Source: Diplonema papillatum (taxonomy: Eukaryota; Euglenozoa; Diplonemea; Diplonemida; Diplonemidae). Taken from it: a stretch of 64,000 nucleotides of DNA. Positions 9,460 through 21,579 of the stretch are shown here, in pieces (position 1 is the first letter of the stretch; each line of letters starts with the position of its first letter). The position numbers and the translations under genes were made by a program. The DNA lies in assembly GCA_030068145.1 (NCBI GenBank), contig JAPJBO010000135.1, positions 62,001-126,000 of the forward strand, read 5' to 3'. The notes under the pieces were generated by a model that saw only the letters and a list, made by a program, of their open reading frames with translations, was not told the origin of the DNA and made no database searches.

Positions 9460-11217
9460 TCATCTCCTGGAGCCGCCTCGATAAGTGGGCGTTCTCCGGT
9501 ACAACCACACCATGTTCCAGCGTGCATCGGGGCCACCCGGTTCGGCCGCCATCAGCCCGGCGTATGCTTCCCGCCGGCGAATGTGTGAGTATGCGTCGCA
9601 GTCCCAGTAGATATGCTGTTCGTTCTCCGTCACGCCGCTCCCACAGTGCTTGCAGCTGGGCGCCTGCGGCTCAGCTCCGGCCTGCCTCATCCGCGACGTG
9701 AACTCCGCCGTGTTCACACCCCCCGCAATCGCGACTCGAATTAGCTTCGCCGTGTGCGCGGAACATTCCCTCGTCTTCCAGAACGCATTCGTGCGCTCCA
9801 AGTCGGCTCTTTCCAGCCCCTGATATCCTGGCCTTCTCGCCATCAGTCGGGCCCACGTCCTCGTTCTCAGGTCCGCCCTCACTTCGTGCCCCCTCTTCGA
9901 GGGCGACGAGGCCAGCGGGTCGAACACTGCACCATTCCGTCGTAGCGTGCGAGATAGGGGCCCAGGTTCCCATATGTGTCCACACTCCTCCATGCTCCTC
10001 ATCGCCAGCCCGACTGGGCCGAGGGGTTGGTCCCCCTCGGCGTACCGCCCCCGGATACTCTCCATCAGAGGTAGCAGTCGCGGTAGCCTCTCGCACGCCG
10101 CGTAGAACGCCGTCGTCACCCGGTACGCTAAACACGTACCGGGGTCCGTCAGGTGGCCCTTCTCCTGGAAGTTCAGGACCATTTCTCTCGCGCGCTTCGG
10201 GTTTGCTCCACCCCAGATCAGACCCATCACCGACGTCGTCAACCGCTTCATCGCCACCTTCGACACCGGCGCGAAGGAGCAGCCTGATAGCGCTGCCGGC
10301 AACACATTCGACTGCACAATACGGACCCGCTTTTCGTACCGGAATGGCGCGTGGCGGAGGCCTTCCGCTAGGGCCGCCGCCCTCTCTACCCTCTTAGAGT
10401 CGGACCTCTCCTTTCTGTTCTTCGCCGTTGAGACTAGGGCCCCCAGACACGTGACGGACTTGCTAAATCGCAGCAGCGCATTTCCGCTTCGGAGTCTGAG
10501 CGTCGACTGGTGCCTCTGCCTCGTCGAGAATGCGATGGTCTTCTCGAGGTTTAGCTGCATTCCGGTGAGTGTGCAGAACTCGTCAACAATGTCGACTCCC
10601 TTTTGCAGTGCGGCCTCCGACAGCCTGGACAGTAGTGTGGCATCATCCGCGTACGACTTAGGACTCACACCCTCAGCTTCTTTCTTGACCGCTTTCATCA
10701 CTACCGACAGTAGGGCATTGATGAGTATGACGGACACAGGGCACCCTTGAAGGATACCGTTGGTCACACTAAACTCCCTGCCCACCCCTAGCGGCAACTT
10801 GAAGCGTCTCGCGAGCAGACTGTAAATCGCCCTCAGCGGCTTGAGAACCCGACCGTGCAGTCCTAAGTCCTCAGCCAAGCGTAGCACTACCTCTCGCGGG
10901 ACCATGTCGAAACACTTCCGGAAGTCCAGCGCCACTCCGTAGAGCGGCTCTCCGTCCAGCAAGGCGTCCTCCACCTCGAGCCCTATCTCCATCAAGACGT
11001 CCTCGATCCGGTGGCCCGGCCGAAAGCCTTTCTGTCCTTCTTCGATCCACCCCTCCTGCCACAGGACAATGTCCGCAAGCCTGCGGCAGGCCCACAAGCG
11101 GTACACGGCGGATGTGACGGTTATCGGCCTCGTGTGCAGCGGGTCCTGGCTCTCATCTTTCGGCACCATCGACACCAGCGCAGTTGTCATGCTTGCCGGC
11201 CAGTCCCCAGTCGCCCG
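9460..11217 (-). pseudogene. LINE reverse transcriptase segment (5'-truncated)
   Basis: 576 codons are open from 11190. RT core motifs are intact: VALDFRKCFDM (motif A), NGILQGCPVS (motif B) and YADDATLL (motif C). The CCHC-type finger CKHC...H...C follows. Very similar to residues about 840-1400 of the LINE ORF at 37.4-42.3 kb. The endonuclease, 2A and AlkB regions are absent, so this is a 5'-truncated copy. The truncation point at about 11215 abuts the sequence ccgttaagca. Confidence 0.85.
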
Positions 11218-11580
11218 TTAAGCAGTGTGAACTTGAAATGCAGGTACCACAGGGGTAAGCTTGCATTGGTCATAGGCTAGGGTTATTTGACCGTTAAGCA
11301 GCGGCTGCCGGCTTATCCCGTGACACCTTTTATATGTACATTATTGAAAGAGTAGCGTTGGCACTCTTACAGGTTGGGCCCCTGAGTCGGGGGTGGTCGC
11401 CTTCGTCTTCTTCCGCTTGCGGCCGGCGATCGGGCCTTCCTTCGGGGTGCCAAGCACCCTCTTCTTCAGCGCTGGTCGTTCGCTGGTTCCTGGCGTTGGT
11501 GGCGGCCTCTTGGTCGCCCGTCCGGTTGCCGCCGTTCGCGCCGCTCGCGGCAACGAAACGCGGCTGCCAAACATCCCGTG
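11218..11580. repeat. LINE tail fragment and dispersed flank
   Basis: 11218-11370 nearly repeats 51704-51850 (tgtgaacttgaaatg through ccgttaagcagcggctgccgg to ggcactcttacagg). 11377-11545 is a minus-strand piece of the LINE basic tail, matching about 36826-36985. No gene of its own. Confidence 0.6.
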
Positions 11581-12371
11581 ACACCGCGCGAGGTGGTAGA
11601 ACGCTCTTTTCTTTTCTTTTCGATTGCTTTTGATGGGGCATGCAGGCCTGAAATGCAAGAATGGAAAGGAGACGGGGGAAAAAAAGGAAAAGGTTTGTGC
11701 CCTCGTAGCTCGCCGGGAAACAAATACAAATGGGTCTCGCCCTCGGGGACGCCGCTAAACCGATATGGACCTGTGTTTCGTGTGGGCTACAGCACATTGC
11801 ACATTCCTCTTTTGAGACTCCGCAACTGGCAGCGTCTTCAAGTATTCGTCAAACCAGGTGTGTCGATTCATCGTGGGAATGCTAAGCGCGTAACGAACCA
11901 CTCACTAGGAAGGTGTTGGGCACCGAATTTCAAAGGAATCGGACAACAGAAGTTGGGCTAGCCTGTTCTTCTCACCATTCAGCGGCTATCTCGGGGGGTT
12001 TATTCCATCGTATCTGCAATTCGTTTAGTTTTCTTCCTTTCACGTTATCATTGAATTCGTCAAGGTCGTCACCGAGTGAAGCGCACAAAGCATTCTGTCG
12101 ATTCATCGTGGGAATGCTAAGCGCGTAACTAGGAAGGTGTTGGGCACCGGATTCCAAAGGAGTCGGACAACAAAACTTTCCAGCCACCCACACCGGTTTG
12201 CTTGTCTTGTTTTTCGTGTCCGCGTTCAGCGCGAGGTCCAGGGGACCTGGGTTCCCGCCCTCCGTCCCCCATGACCTCCTGGGCTAGCCTGTTTCTCTCA
12301 CCATTCAGCGGCTATCTCGGGGGGCTACCCCATCGTAAGTGCAATTCGTTTAGTTTTCTTCCTTTCGCTTT
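11581..12371. repeat. Tandemly repeated non-coding block with an F1 fragment
   Basis: About 11752-11860 is a degraded F1 terminal repeat (cctgtgtttcgtgtgggct onward). The block beginning tgtcgattcatcgtgggaatg occurs at about 11867 and 12095. The block beginning gggctagcctgtt occurs at about 11955 and 12282, indicating local tandem duplication of about 230-330 bp. No gene seen. Confidence 0.5.
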
Positions 12372-12640
12372 CGGTACCAGGAAAAGCCTGCTACACGGGA
12401 GCCAAGCTTCACGTGTTCGGCGGTACTGCAGAGCCACGGGCCTACGGGTCAAGTGGCTGCCGATTTCCCGAACTAAAGCATCAAGGCGTGGCGCACCTTG
12501 GGGCTTGGTGCTCGCGCTGAACATAAGCTCGTCGAGACGGTCAGCCGCAGGGCAGAGCGGATAGGGTTGTAGCTCTGTGCTGCCTCCGACTCAAGCTTTG
12601 CAAGCTGTGGTTGACCGTCACGTTCCTGGAGCAGGAGCGG
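12372..12640 (+). repeat. Dispersed repeat F4
   Basis: About 265 bp, beginning gaaaagcctgctacacggga and ending near gttcctggagcaggagcgg. Related copies lie at 43.6-45.5 kb (tandem) and 48.69-48.95 kb. Each is preceded by a pyrimidine-rich tract ending in cag. No coding potential recognised; origin unknown (terminal repeat or SINE-like). Confidence 0.6.
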
Positions 12641-12894
12641 CCTTTTTCTTCTTCTTCTCTTCTTCTTCCTTTCGCGTTCATTTCATTGAATTAATCAAGA
12701 TCGGCACGCACAAAGCATTCCCTAGACAAAAGGAAAGGTCGAAAAGGCGAAAATGGTCCACGTCTCATCGTTCACGAAAAGTCTTCAAGAGTCGTCGGAA
12801 AGAAGGAAAGGGCAGTTTTCCTGAGGAAGGCGCGTCAGCAACCCAGTTATGCGGCTGCCGTGTCCACACAGCGCGGAAGAAACGCTTCCGCAGT

Positions 12895-13262
12895 TGGGCT
12901 TGCACATGACAAAAACGGAGAAACCAACGATCAGCATGCGACTGACCAACGATGGCTGAAAACGAGGAGGCCAAAAATACTCGACGTAGCTGCTTCGACT
13001 CCGAATGGAAGGGAGGAAATATAGAGGTAGAGGGGGCAAACACAATGATGGCTATCTGATTTGTTCTTCGCTTACATCATCATGTTCAGGACCATTGACC
13101 TGTTGTGTTCGTGTGATTTGTCGTGTAGGGGTAGACCCGCATGACCTCACGTCCGTTGAACACGTGGTTCGGTAGTTACAGCATTTGGGATCCCTTCTGT
13201 TCTTTGTCGGACAGCATCGTCGAGCACTTCCTGTCAAGCTGGCGCTTATATAAAACACTGTT
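12895..13262. repeat. F3 fragment followed by F2 solo terminal-like repeat
   Basis: 12895-12970 resembles F3. About 12973-13258 is an F2 copy, from aaaatactcga to gcgcttatataaaa. The F2 ends resemble those of F1 (F1: aaaatactcga...ggtgcttatacaaaaa), which suggests F2 is the terminal repeat of a sister element family. Confidence 0.6.
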
Positions 13263-13792
13263 GGCGTTCTCCGGCACGGGGAATACACGTGAGGCTCCAC
13301 TACGTTTTCAGAGTTGGTACCCCCGAAACCCCCGTATGCGCGTAGTTCCCGCGTAGTTCGTGCGTATAAGTCGATCTTTGAGTGCGTGAACCCCTCCGAA
13401 GAAAGGTCCATCACACTAGTTCTAGGCTACTTAGCCCGGGTCTCTGGGTCGCGTCCCCCTCCTTCTCTTGGTCGCCTGTTCTTGCGTCTTGTTGGTCCGT
13501 CCGGGCTGGTCGCTTCGCGCTTCCCCTTCGTCTTGCATCACCTCGTCTCCACTCCCTGCCGCACGGGTAGTTCCCCCGCACGCGTAGTTCGTGCGGGTTT
13601 TGTGAAAAGGCGAGGCTACACTTTAGTAGCGTACTGGACTCTCTCTTGCCGCAGTGGCAAGTTATATAAGCCCTGTCATCGTCGTTGGTTTCACGTGCAA
13701 CCGTAGTGCGGTGCCAGAGTGATTATTCGTTGTGCAACCGTTGTTCCAGAAACGTTCCCCTCAGCACAGCTGTACCCCGACAGAGAAAGGAA
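13263..13792. other. Non-coding DNA
   Basis: No gene recognised. The phrase gtgcaaccgttgttccagaa at about 13732 belongs to family F3, seen again at about 14408 and 14762. Confidence 0.4.
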
Positions 13793-14015
13793 GGAAAATA
13801 CTCGAGGGGCTGCCTTGTGCTTACTTCGAATGAGGCTAGAGGGGGAGAAAACAACACAACTACAAAAGTGGGTCTTTTTTCGTTGAACGCTTACGCCCGC
13901 CACTAAACCCAGATTTACCTGTGTTTCGTGTGGGCTACAGCACATTTACCTCCTCCGATCTATCGCAACTGGCAGTCTCCTCAAGCATTTCGTACAAAGC
14001 AGGTGCTTATACAAG
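13793..14015 (-). repeat. Solo F1 terminal repeat (B+A) of YR element 1 type
   Basis: About 220 bp, the reverse complement of A2-B2 of element 1, from aaaatactcgag to ggtgcttatacaa. No retrotransposon ORF lies next to it. It fits a solo repeat left by recombination between terminal repeats. Confidence 0.75.
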
Positions 14016-14815
14016 AACATTTCCGGAGTTGGGGCTTGCACTGATAAGCGAAGCAACGGACGATCAGCATCAACTGACCAAAGGTGATGAAAATGATAAG
14101 GAAAAAGTTTCTTGTTCTTCGCGTGTACACTCTCGAGGGACCCCCTGGGCCCCATCAGAGACTCGAGAGCATCTTGAGTGCTCTGAGGGACGGAGAAAGG
14201 ATGCGTCGAGGGCATCCCCTAAGGATCGGCACACTGCAGGTTCGTAGGAACCCAAAGAATCGTCAGTGCAATGTCAAAGCGGTCCACAGTGGCAAATAAC
14301 CTCGTCAGGAGGTGATCACCTGTTTTGTTCTTCGCGTGTACAGGGTATAAACCTCTCTGGGGGGGGTTCCTGTAATAGCACTTTTTCGTTGGCTTCGTTT
14401 TCTCTTCATGTGCAACCGTTGTTCCGGAAATGTTCCCGTCAGTACAAATGTGCTAGTAAAAAAAAAAACAGCAAACTCCGATCTTCGAGAGAAAAAAAAA
14501 GAAGAAAGCGCAACTCCGCAGACAAGTGCTTGCACCTGACAGCCAAAATGTTGGACGATCGGCATCCAACTCACCAATGACGCGTGAGGATGATGAGGAA
14601 AAAGATTCTTGTTCGCACAATACAGCGAATATCCCCATGGGAGCAAATCTTAGTTTAATGTTGAGAGAGAACCCTACCGCTCGTGCATGATTGATGCTAG
14701 CTGGGAAGGGGGTCCTGGAATAGCATGAATTGATTGGGTTAGGGTTCGTTGACTTTCTCATGTGCAGCTGTTGTTCCGGAAACGTTCCCTTCCGTGCAAC
14801 AGTACTACAAAGACG
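14016..14815. repeat. Two F3 repeat units
   Basis: Units at about 14016-14460 and 14520-14812 share a start near ggcttgcac, an internal gaaaaag..tcttgttc block and an end at gttgttccggaaa(t/c)gttccc. A partial inverted copy lies at 277-372. No ORF longer than expected by chance. Confidence 0.5.
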
Positions 14816-16365
14816 AAAAAGAAGAAACGAACCCGCATTCAATTCAGACCGTTTGCCTGTGTGTTAAGAAGCCGGTCATGATTTTGCACATGTGCACCGC
14901 GCCCGGACATCATGTCTTGACTTTTGCATTTTCATTGTCACATGACCGATTCAGTTTGCATTCCCTCCATGTCTTTCGAGCATGTGGTGTGTCATTCATA
15001 TGCATTCTAATCGGCATCTCTTCTTGAATCGCGAACGATCCTTTCCGTGGAACGTTGACACCGCCATTTGAGATTTTCGAGGCCACACACTAAGTCATTA
15101 ACTCTTGGCAGCGGCAGCAACAGCGGCAGCGACATCGACAGCGGCGACGTCGCGAGGACCCGCGGCACAGCATCAGTCCATTCCCCACGCGGGGGGATGG
15201 CCGTGGAACCCTCCCCCGGGATGACGAAGGCCGGGGAGAGCCGGGGGCAGTAGATTCGGAAAGCCCTGTCCTCGGCGGATTCAATCGTGTCCTCAAAATC
15301 TTGAAACCGACCGTTTCGCACATACAGATGGCAAAATCGGCAGAAAGCCACAAAAAGTCGTTTTTTTTATTTTATGACACTTTTTCGAGCAAGCGAGGAC
15401 AAACGCCTGGGGACGCGCCCCAGACCCGGGCAGTGAACAAAGTCAGACTAGAGTCAAACTCAACAGGGTCTTCTTTCCCCGCTGACAGTTTCAAGTCCGT
15501 TCCCTTGACTGCTGCTTCGCCAGATAGTAGGTAGGGACAGAAGGAATCTCATTGGTCCATATAGCCGGCCAACGTTGAAGCCAACCCAGGGAGGACGCGA
15601 CGGTCGATGCATGGGTGACGCGAGGACAAACGCCTGGCCGCATCGGCTACAGAGGTAGTACAGTAGTAGGTAGATGCCACATATTGCGTAGGTGTGTATA
15701 CTAGCTACCAGTATCCTCTCAGGATGACCTCGTGGTCCTAACGAGCTCGTGGATGCAATCCTCAGCTACTCGTGGACCGTACGAGGAGTGGTATCTACCA
15801 CATACCACTACGTAGTACCACCACGTAGTACCACCACGTAGTACCACCACGTAGTGAACATCGAGGTCCTCGTCACCACGTAGTACCACCACGTTGTACC
15901 ACAGGTACTACAGGGCAGTGAACATCGAGGTCCTTGTCACCGTGCCAGCTGTACCTCGACCGCTTCTTCACCGCGCGCAGCCCAGCCCGCGACGTCTACA
16001 GCGCGATCTAGTCATTTACCAGTCAATTCACTACACACGCAAGAATGACCAGTCAGAATGACTAGTCTTGACTAGCAAGAACTCACCAGCAATGATAAAG
16101 TAGTTTTCACTGGAAATAAGAACACTGGTTTCCCTATGACTCGTGCACCGTGTACGCATAAAATACCCGATGGCCGGAAGGAGTGAGTTGCACGAGCGCG
16201 CTCGGAATCGATGGGTGCACGATACCGTGCCGTATATTCGGTCCTTTGAGGCCACGGACACATTAGGCAGACCTTCATGGAGCCCGAGTGTCTGCAGACA
16301 GGACGGTCGTGTGAGTCGATTGTGCACTGCGCACAGGGAGGGGGGTGGAATCGGAACGAACAAGA
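14816..16365. other. Non-coding DNA with a short tandem repeat
   Basis: No gene recognised. A cacgtagtacca repeat of about 13 bp runs through 15790-15900, partly duplicated. The phrase gcgaggacaaacgcctgg appears at about 15391 and 15618. Confidence 0.45.
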
Positions 16366-16760
16366 CAAAATACGTCGAGGGGACTGCCCTGAGCCTATCT
16401 CGAAGGAGGCTAGAGGGGGGAGAAAAACAATACAACTGCCAATAATGGGTCTTTTTTTTTTTATGAACGCTTACGCCCGCCACTGAATGAACCCAGACTC
16501 TTCCTGTGTTTCGTGTGGGCTACAGCACATTTACCTCCTTTGAGATTGGACTCCTTTTTTGCAATTAGTGGTACGGCCAAAGGACCGTACCACTAGAGTG
16601 AGCCAATGCCTCTCAACTCACCTTTAAAACACGGCTGAGTCACGCATGCTCTTGACAGACGCTAGCGTCCGACATCATCGGCATGCTGATGAGCTCCACA
16701 CACATATTGACCTTTGAGATTTCGCACCTGGCAGTGTCCTCAAGTATTTCCTACAAAGCT
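16366..16760 (-). repeat. Solo F1 terminal repeat split by a small insertion
   Basis: F1 sequence runs 16366-16546 and resumes at about 16712. The inserted piece of about 167 bp is listed separately. The outer ends match F1 solo repeats elsewhere. Confidence 0.65.
16546..16712. mobile_element. Small hairpin-rich insertion in F1 repeat
   Basis: The phrase cctttgaga occurs on both sides of the insert (about 16540 and 16711) and looks like a 9-bp target duplication. Inside, agtggtacgg pairs with ccgtaccact (10-bp stem, about 16567-16595) and gacgctagcgtc is a palindrome. No coding capacity. It resembles a MITE or SINE-sized non-autonomous element. Confidence 0.5.
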
Positions 16761-16768
16761 CAGGGAGC

Positions 16769-17035
16769 AAACTTTTCAAAGGCCGCGGAGGTCAGCGGAC
16801 CGAAGCTACCGGAGAGGGTGTATGCGTTGTGTGGTAACCTGATACGTGTGTGTGTGCGATGATGTGGGTTTGTGTGGCAGCCTGATACGTGTGCGCTGGC
16901 TGTTACACGAGCTTGATGCTCCGCATGGATGCTTGGTGCCGTGTGCCGTGGGCACCGCCCGCTGCACACGGGGATTCGTTTGCGACAATAAAATCTCGGG
17001 AGGGAAAAAGACTGCGTGTTTATCCCACTCAGTAA
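16769..17035 (+). repeat. Dispersed repeat G, copy 1
   Basis: About 260 bp, from acttttcaaaggccgcggag to gcgtgtttatcccactca. Nearly repeated at about 22482-22745. It abuts an F1 repeat on the right. Confidence 0.65.
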
Positions 17036-17253
17036 AAAATACTCGGGACAGCCTTGTGCTCATTTCGAAGGAAGCTAGAGGGGGGAGAAAACAATACAAC
17101 TTCAAAGTGGGTCTCTATGTTGAACGCTTACGCCCGCCACTAAACCCAGATTCACCTGTGTTTCGTGTGGACTACAGCACATTTATCTCCTTTGATCTTT
17201 CGCAACTGGCAGTCTCCTCAAGCATTTTCCTACAGAGCAGGTGCTTATACAAA
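17036..17253 (-). repeat. Solo F1 terminal repeat
   Basis: Complete B+A unit in reverse orientation, from aaaatactcggga to ggtgcttatacaaaaa. No adjoining element ORFs. Confidence 0.75.
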
Positions 17254-17469
17254 AAAGAAAACAACAAACCCCGCATGTTTGTGAGTGAATTGAGGCTTGT
17301 ACGGAGGGGACACAATTTCTTTCACGTGCAGCAGGCGCCCCGAAGAAGAAGAACACCCGTTGCAGAACGGGCAAGAGGGCCAAAGGACTCGCATCTTCCT
17401 TTCGTTTTCTTTCGTTGGAGGCCAATGATGTATAACGGGAGGGTTGCGCGGGGGGTCGCCCCACGATTC

Positions 17470-17800
17470 AAAAATACTCGATGTAGCTGCTTCGACTCCG
17501 AATGGAAGGGAGAAAATATAGAGGTACCTACCCCCCCCCGGGCACGGGGTAGGTAAGGTGCAAATACAATACAAACACAATCTGATTTGTTCTTCACTAT
17601 ATACCACCGTGTGTTGTTTTCTCACTCAGGACTTTGACCTGTTGTGTTTGTGTGATTTGTCGTGTACGGCTAGACCCGCATGACCTCACGTCCGTTCAAC
17701 ACGTGGTTCGGTAGTTACAGCACTTGGGATCCCTTCTGTTCTTTGTCGGGCAGCATCGTCGAGCATGTCCTTTCAAGCTGGCGCTTATGTAAAAAGAAAA
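17470..17800. repeat. F2 solo terminal-like repeat
   Basis: Starts aaaatactcgatgtagc and ends ctggcgcttatgtaaaaa. Same family as about 12973-13258, 22038-22310 and the tandem copies at 47.3-48.3 kb. Confidence 0.65.
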
Positions 17801-18884
17801 ACGGGAATGCTGGGCCAGTGCCATTGGGGTGATCCACCTACTGTTTAGCAGAAATCTTCACAACTAACCAATGCTGACCCATAGTTCTGCAGAGTTCTGC
17901 AAAGCTCTGCAAAGTTGCGAAAGGTTGCAACAGGTTGTAGTGTGGTACTCATTTGCATGCAAATGACTCCCCACTAACGCAACAAGAAAAACAGGTCGTG
18001 AAAAGTTGTGTATTGGTTTGTGTTTCCGACGATCCCGAACGAGCGTACAGATTGGTGTCTTTCGACCTTTTGTGTTTGCGAAGTTCAGCTTTGTGCGTGC
18101 TTGTGGTGATCGGCGGGGTTCCCAAAAGAAATGTTTTGTTTTTTATCGTATCTTCGAGCTGTGCTTGAAAGTGACCCCTTCTGGAGCCACGTAGCAAAAA
18201 GCTGGCGTAGTGTGGTATGCAAACGACTCCGCACGAACGCGTATTGATCTGAGTTTCTGTGAAGTTTTCTGCTAGAAAATAGGCGGATCCCCTCAACGGT
18301 GGAGTAATATTCCCCTGCTACTTCTGCTACGCAGCTCTCACGTGTGTGAAAACGCCGCAAAATTGGGCTGGACGGAGCCGGTCCGTCCCTATCTCGCATC
18401 GAAGCGCCTGCCGCTGTCTATCACAGTGAATCACGGTCCACCACGGTCTATAGGTCCATCCCCAGTCCCTAGAGCTGCATAGAATTGCCCGGTGCTGTAT
18501 TCTTCGGTCTATCACGGTCTACCAAGAGGGGATGGCCTCAGGCTACACTTCTACTGGACTGCGTCACGGCACGGCAGCTTCTGCCTCCTTTAACAAGCTC
18601 CTATACCACACTGGGAATGCACACTGTAACTAAGAAAGGGCCACCCCCGCGCGTGTAGTGGAGATGTCCACAGTACCCAGATTTCCATGAAATCCCGGCG
18701 CTCCTTGGAAAGGTTTCGTGGCACATCTCTTCACGGCAGCAAGCATTGATCCCTTTCGACGCGTCTTTTACTCTGGAAGCAAAGTGTCCGAACCCCAGCG
18801 CGGGTCCTGGCATTTTCTAGCGTTATTGCGGTTATTGCGGTTTAGAAGTTTCGACATAAACACATGTCGCCCGTCCGAAAAGCC
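17801..18884. repeat. F5 repeat and unassigned DNA
   Basis: 17822-18000 and 18165-18300 relate in part to 52230-52510 (ggggtgatccaccta, the tgcaaatga block and an inverted match around gtcattt). 18410-18530 carries a loose tctatcacggtc repeat. No gene recognised. Confidence 0.4.
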
Positions 18885-19082
18885 TCGTGCTTCCTTCGAA
18901 GGAGGCTAGAGGGGGAGAACACAATACAACTGCAAAGTGGGTCTTCTGCAGAGTTATAGTTTTTGTTGAACGCTTACGCCCGCCACTAAACCCAAATTGA
19001 GCTGTGTTTCGTGTGGGCTACAGCACATTTCCTCCTCTGGCAGCCTCAAAGGGTTTCCTACAAAGCGGGTGCATTTACAAGA
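18885..19082 (-). repeat. Solo F1 terminal repeat (degraded)
   Basis: From ccttcgaaggaggctagag to gggtgcatttacaag. Internal indels relative to element 1. Confidence 0.65.
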
Positions 19083-19689
19083 AAAGCGCGGGAACGCAGG
19101 CACGTTTCGTTCTTCGGACTGTTTGGGGCTGGTACGAGCGCAGGCCTTAGCTTCGTCCGGACTTTACCACCCTGGCCGTAGCTAGCTCGTGCCCGAACGG
19201 TACGAGCGCAGAACTGTCCCCGTACTCGGTGGGTGTCGGGGGGGGGGGGGGGGGGTCCGGGGGGAATGCAAGAACGTGCTTGGAATGGGTATGTGCTCAA
19301 CACCGCACTGGTCCCGTCTGCGCCGTGTTTCGGTCCTTTAAGCCACGGACACATAAGGCGGACCATCATCAGCGCGGAACCTGAGTGTCTGCAGACAGGA
19401 CTGCGGTGTGAGTCTGGTTTGTCAGGCGGCTGTTCGTAGCTCGTACACAGCCAGGACCACCCGTGCTACTAGAGCACAAGAGAATCCGTCACGGGGAGAA
19501 GGCCCCTACAACCGTGTCTGAGCAATCAGTTAAAAAACTCAGGGCACTCGCCCTGATTGTGACTGCGGGGGGTCCGGGTACGAGCGCAGAACTTAGCTTC
19601 ACCTCGAACTTTACCACATTCGGTGGGTCGAACATGCCTCGGAGGGCGCCCCCCCCCTCGGCGGGCCCCTGGGATCGCTCTGCCGCTGC
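19083..19689. other. Non-coding DNA with a poly-G tract
   Basis: A run of about 19 G lies at about 19239-19257 with further G runs close by. The phrases catggagcccgagtgtctgc (about 16276) and its relative at about 19372 show repeat content shared with the 16.2 kb region. No gene recognised. Confidence 0.4.
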
Positions 19690-21130
19690 ATGGCGGCAGC
19701 TACGACGCAGGTTCAGCTCCAGCTTGATGCAGTGGGCCCGTAAGCGTGGCCTCGCAGCGTCGGCATGGACTTGCCATTGGGGCAAGTGCGCGTCTTTTAC
19801 AAATGACTGCGATCCGGGCTGTCCTTGATGCTGCTGCCGCTGCATGGCGGCAGCGACGAAGCAGGTTCAGCTCCCAGCTTGATGCTGTGGGCCCGTAAGC
19901 GTGGCCTCGCAGCGTCGGCATGGACTTGCCATTAGGGCAAGTGCGCGTCTTTTACAAATGACTGCGATCCGGGCTGTCCTTGATGCTGCTGCCGCTGCAT
20001 GGCGGCAGCGACGAAGCAGGTTCAGCTCCCAGCTTGATGCTGTGGGCCCGTAAGCGTGGCCTCGCAGCGTCGGCATGGACTTGCCATTGGGGCAAGTGCG
20101 CGTCTTTTACAAATGACTGCGATCCGGGCTGTCCTTGATGCTGCTGCCGCTGCATGGCGGCAGCGACGAAGCAGGTTCAGCTCCCAGCTTGATGCTGTGG
20201 GCCCGTAAGCGTGGCCTCGCAGCGTCGGCATGGACTTGCCATTGGGGCAAGTGCGCGTCTTTTACAAATGACTGCGATCCGGGCTGTCCTTGATGCTGCT
20301 GCCGCTGCATGGCGGCAGCGACGACAGGTTCAGCTCCCAGCTTGATGCTTCGGGCCCGTTTGCGAGACTCGCAGCGTCGGTATGAACTTACCATTGGGGC
20401 AAGCGCGCGTTTCTTGCAGATGACCTTGATGCTGCTGCCGCTGCATGGCGGCAGCGACGAAGCAGGTTCAGCTCCCAGCTTGATGCTGTGGGCCCGTAAA
20501 CGTGGCCTCGCAGCGTCGGTATGAACTTACCATTGGGGCAAGCGCGCGTTTCTTGCAGATGACCTTGATGCTGCTGCCGCTGCATGGCGGCAGCGACGAA
20601 GCAGGTTCAGCTCCCAGCTTGATGCTGTGGGCCCGTAAACGTGGCCTCGCAGCGTCGGTATGAACTTACCATTGGGGCAAGCGCGCGTTTCTTGCAGATG
20701 ACCTTGATGCTGCTGCCGCTGCATGGCGGCAGCGACGAAGCAGGTTCAGCTCCTAGCTTGATGCTGCGGGCCCGTAAACGTGGCCTCGCAGCGTCGGTAT
20801 GAACTTACCATTGGGGCAAGCGCGCGTCTCTTGCAAATGACTGCGATCCGGGCTGTCCTGATGCTGCTGCCGCTGCATGGCGGCAGGTTCAGCTCCAGCT
20901 TGATGCTGTCGGCCGGCCTCGCAGCGTCGGTATGGACTTAAGCGCGTGTCTCTTGCACATGACTCTGGCCGCTGCATGGCGGCAGCGACGACAGGTTCAG
21001 CTCCCAGCTTGGATGCTGTGGGCCCGTAAGCGCGGCCTCGCAGCGTCGGCACGGACTTGCCATTGGGGCAAGTGCGCGTCTTTTACGACCGGAACTGCGA
21101 CCCGGGCTGTCCTTGATGCTGCCGCTGCAT
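19690..21130. repeat. 155/139-bp minisatellite derived from a polyQ-gene segment
   Basis: Units start at 19824, 19979, 20134 and 20289 (period 155), then at 20425, 20564 and 20703 (136-139), before decaying to about 21130. On the minus strand each unit holds codons reading MQRQQHQGQPGSQ, which match the end of the glutamine-rich exon at about 21.6 kb (QQRQQHQGQPGSQ). The array thus looks grown from that gene segment. The 155-bp period breaks frame, so it is not a coding repeat. Confidence 0.8.
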
Positions 21131-21579
21131 GGCAGCGGGGATGAACGGTTGCCCCGGTCACGGCATCGGCTGCCACCTGCTGTTGCTGTTGATGCTGGTG
21201 CTGCGTGTTGTGGCTGCTGCTGCTGCGGGAGCTGCTGCTGGCGTGCTTGCTCCAACCGTGGCTCATGCCACCATCGCCAGATAGTCGTAGTTAGATTAGC
21301 TTACCCTAAGGCTGCTAAACTGTCTGTCGTTAAAGTTCATCAGTCGAATCAGATTCGAACGTTGGAGTGGCGGCGACAATCATCAATTCAATCTCTTAGT
21401 GTCATGTAGAAGGCACCACCAACGAAAAGCTGATGGAACGCAGACTGCTGCTGCTGCTGCTGCGGCAGCGTGGCGGCACGGACGAGCTCCCAGCGTGATG
21501 CTGTGGGCCCGTAAACGTGGCCTCTCACGCGTCGGCATGGACTTGCCATTGGGGCAAGTGCGCATCTTTTACGACCGGA

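Larger units (their letters stand above)
7377..11217 (-). mobile_element. Truncated AlkB-type LINE copy, interrupted by a YR-element RT fragment
   Basis: Matches the minus-strand LINE at 36.5-42.3 kb in two blocks. 7377-8739 covers the 3' tail and C-terminus, and 9293-11217 covers the region from the RT to beyond the CCHC finger. The 5' end is truncated just upstream of the RT core, before the endonuclease and AlkB regions. About 550 bp of plus-strand RT sequence related to YR element 1 sits between the blocks. Confidence 0.85.
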
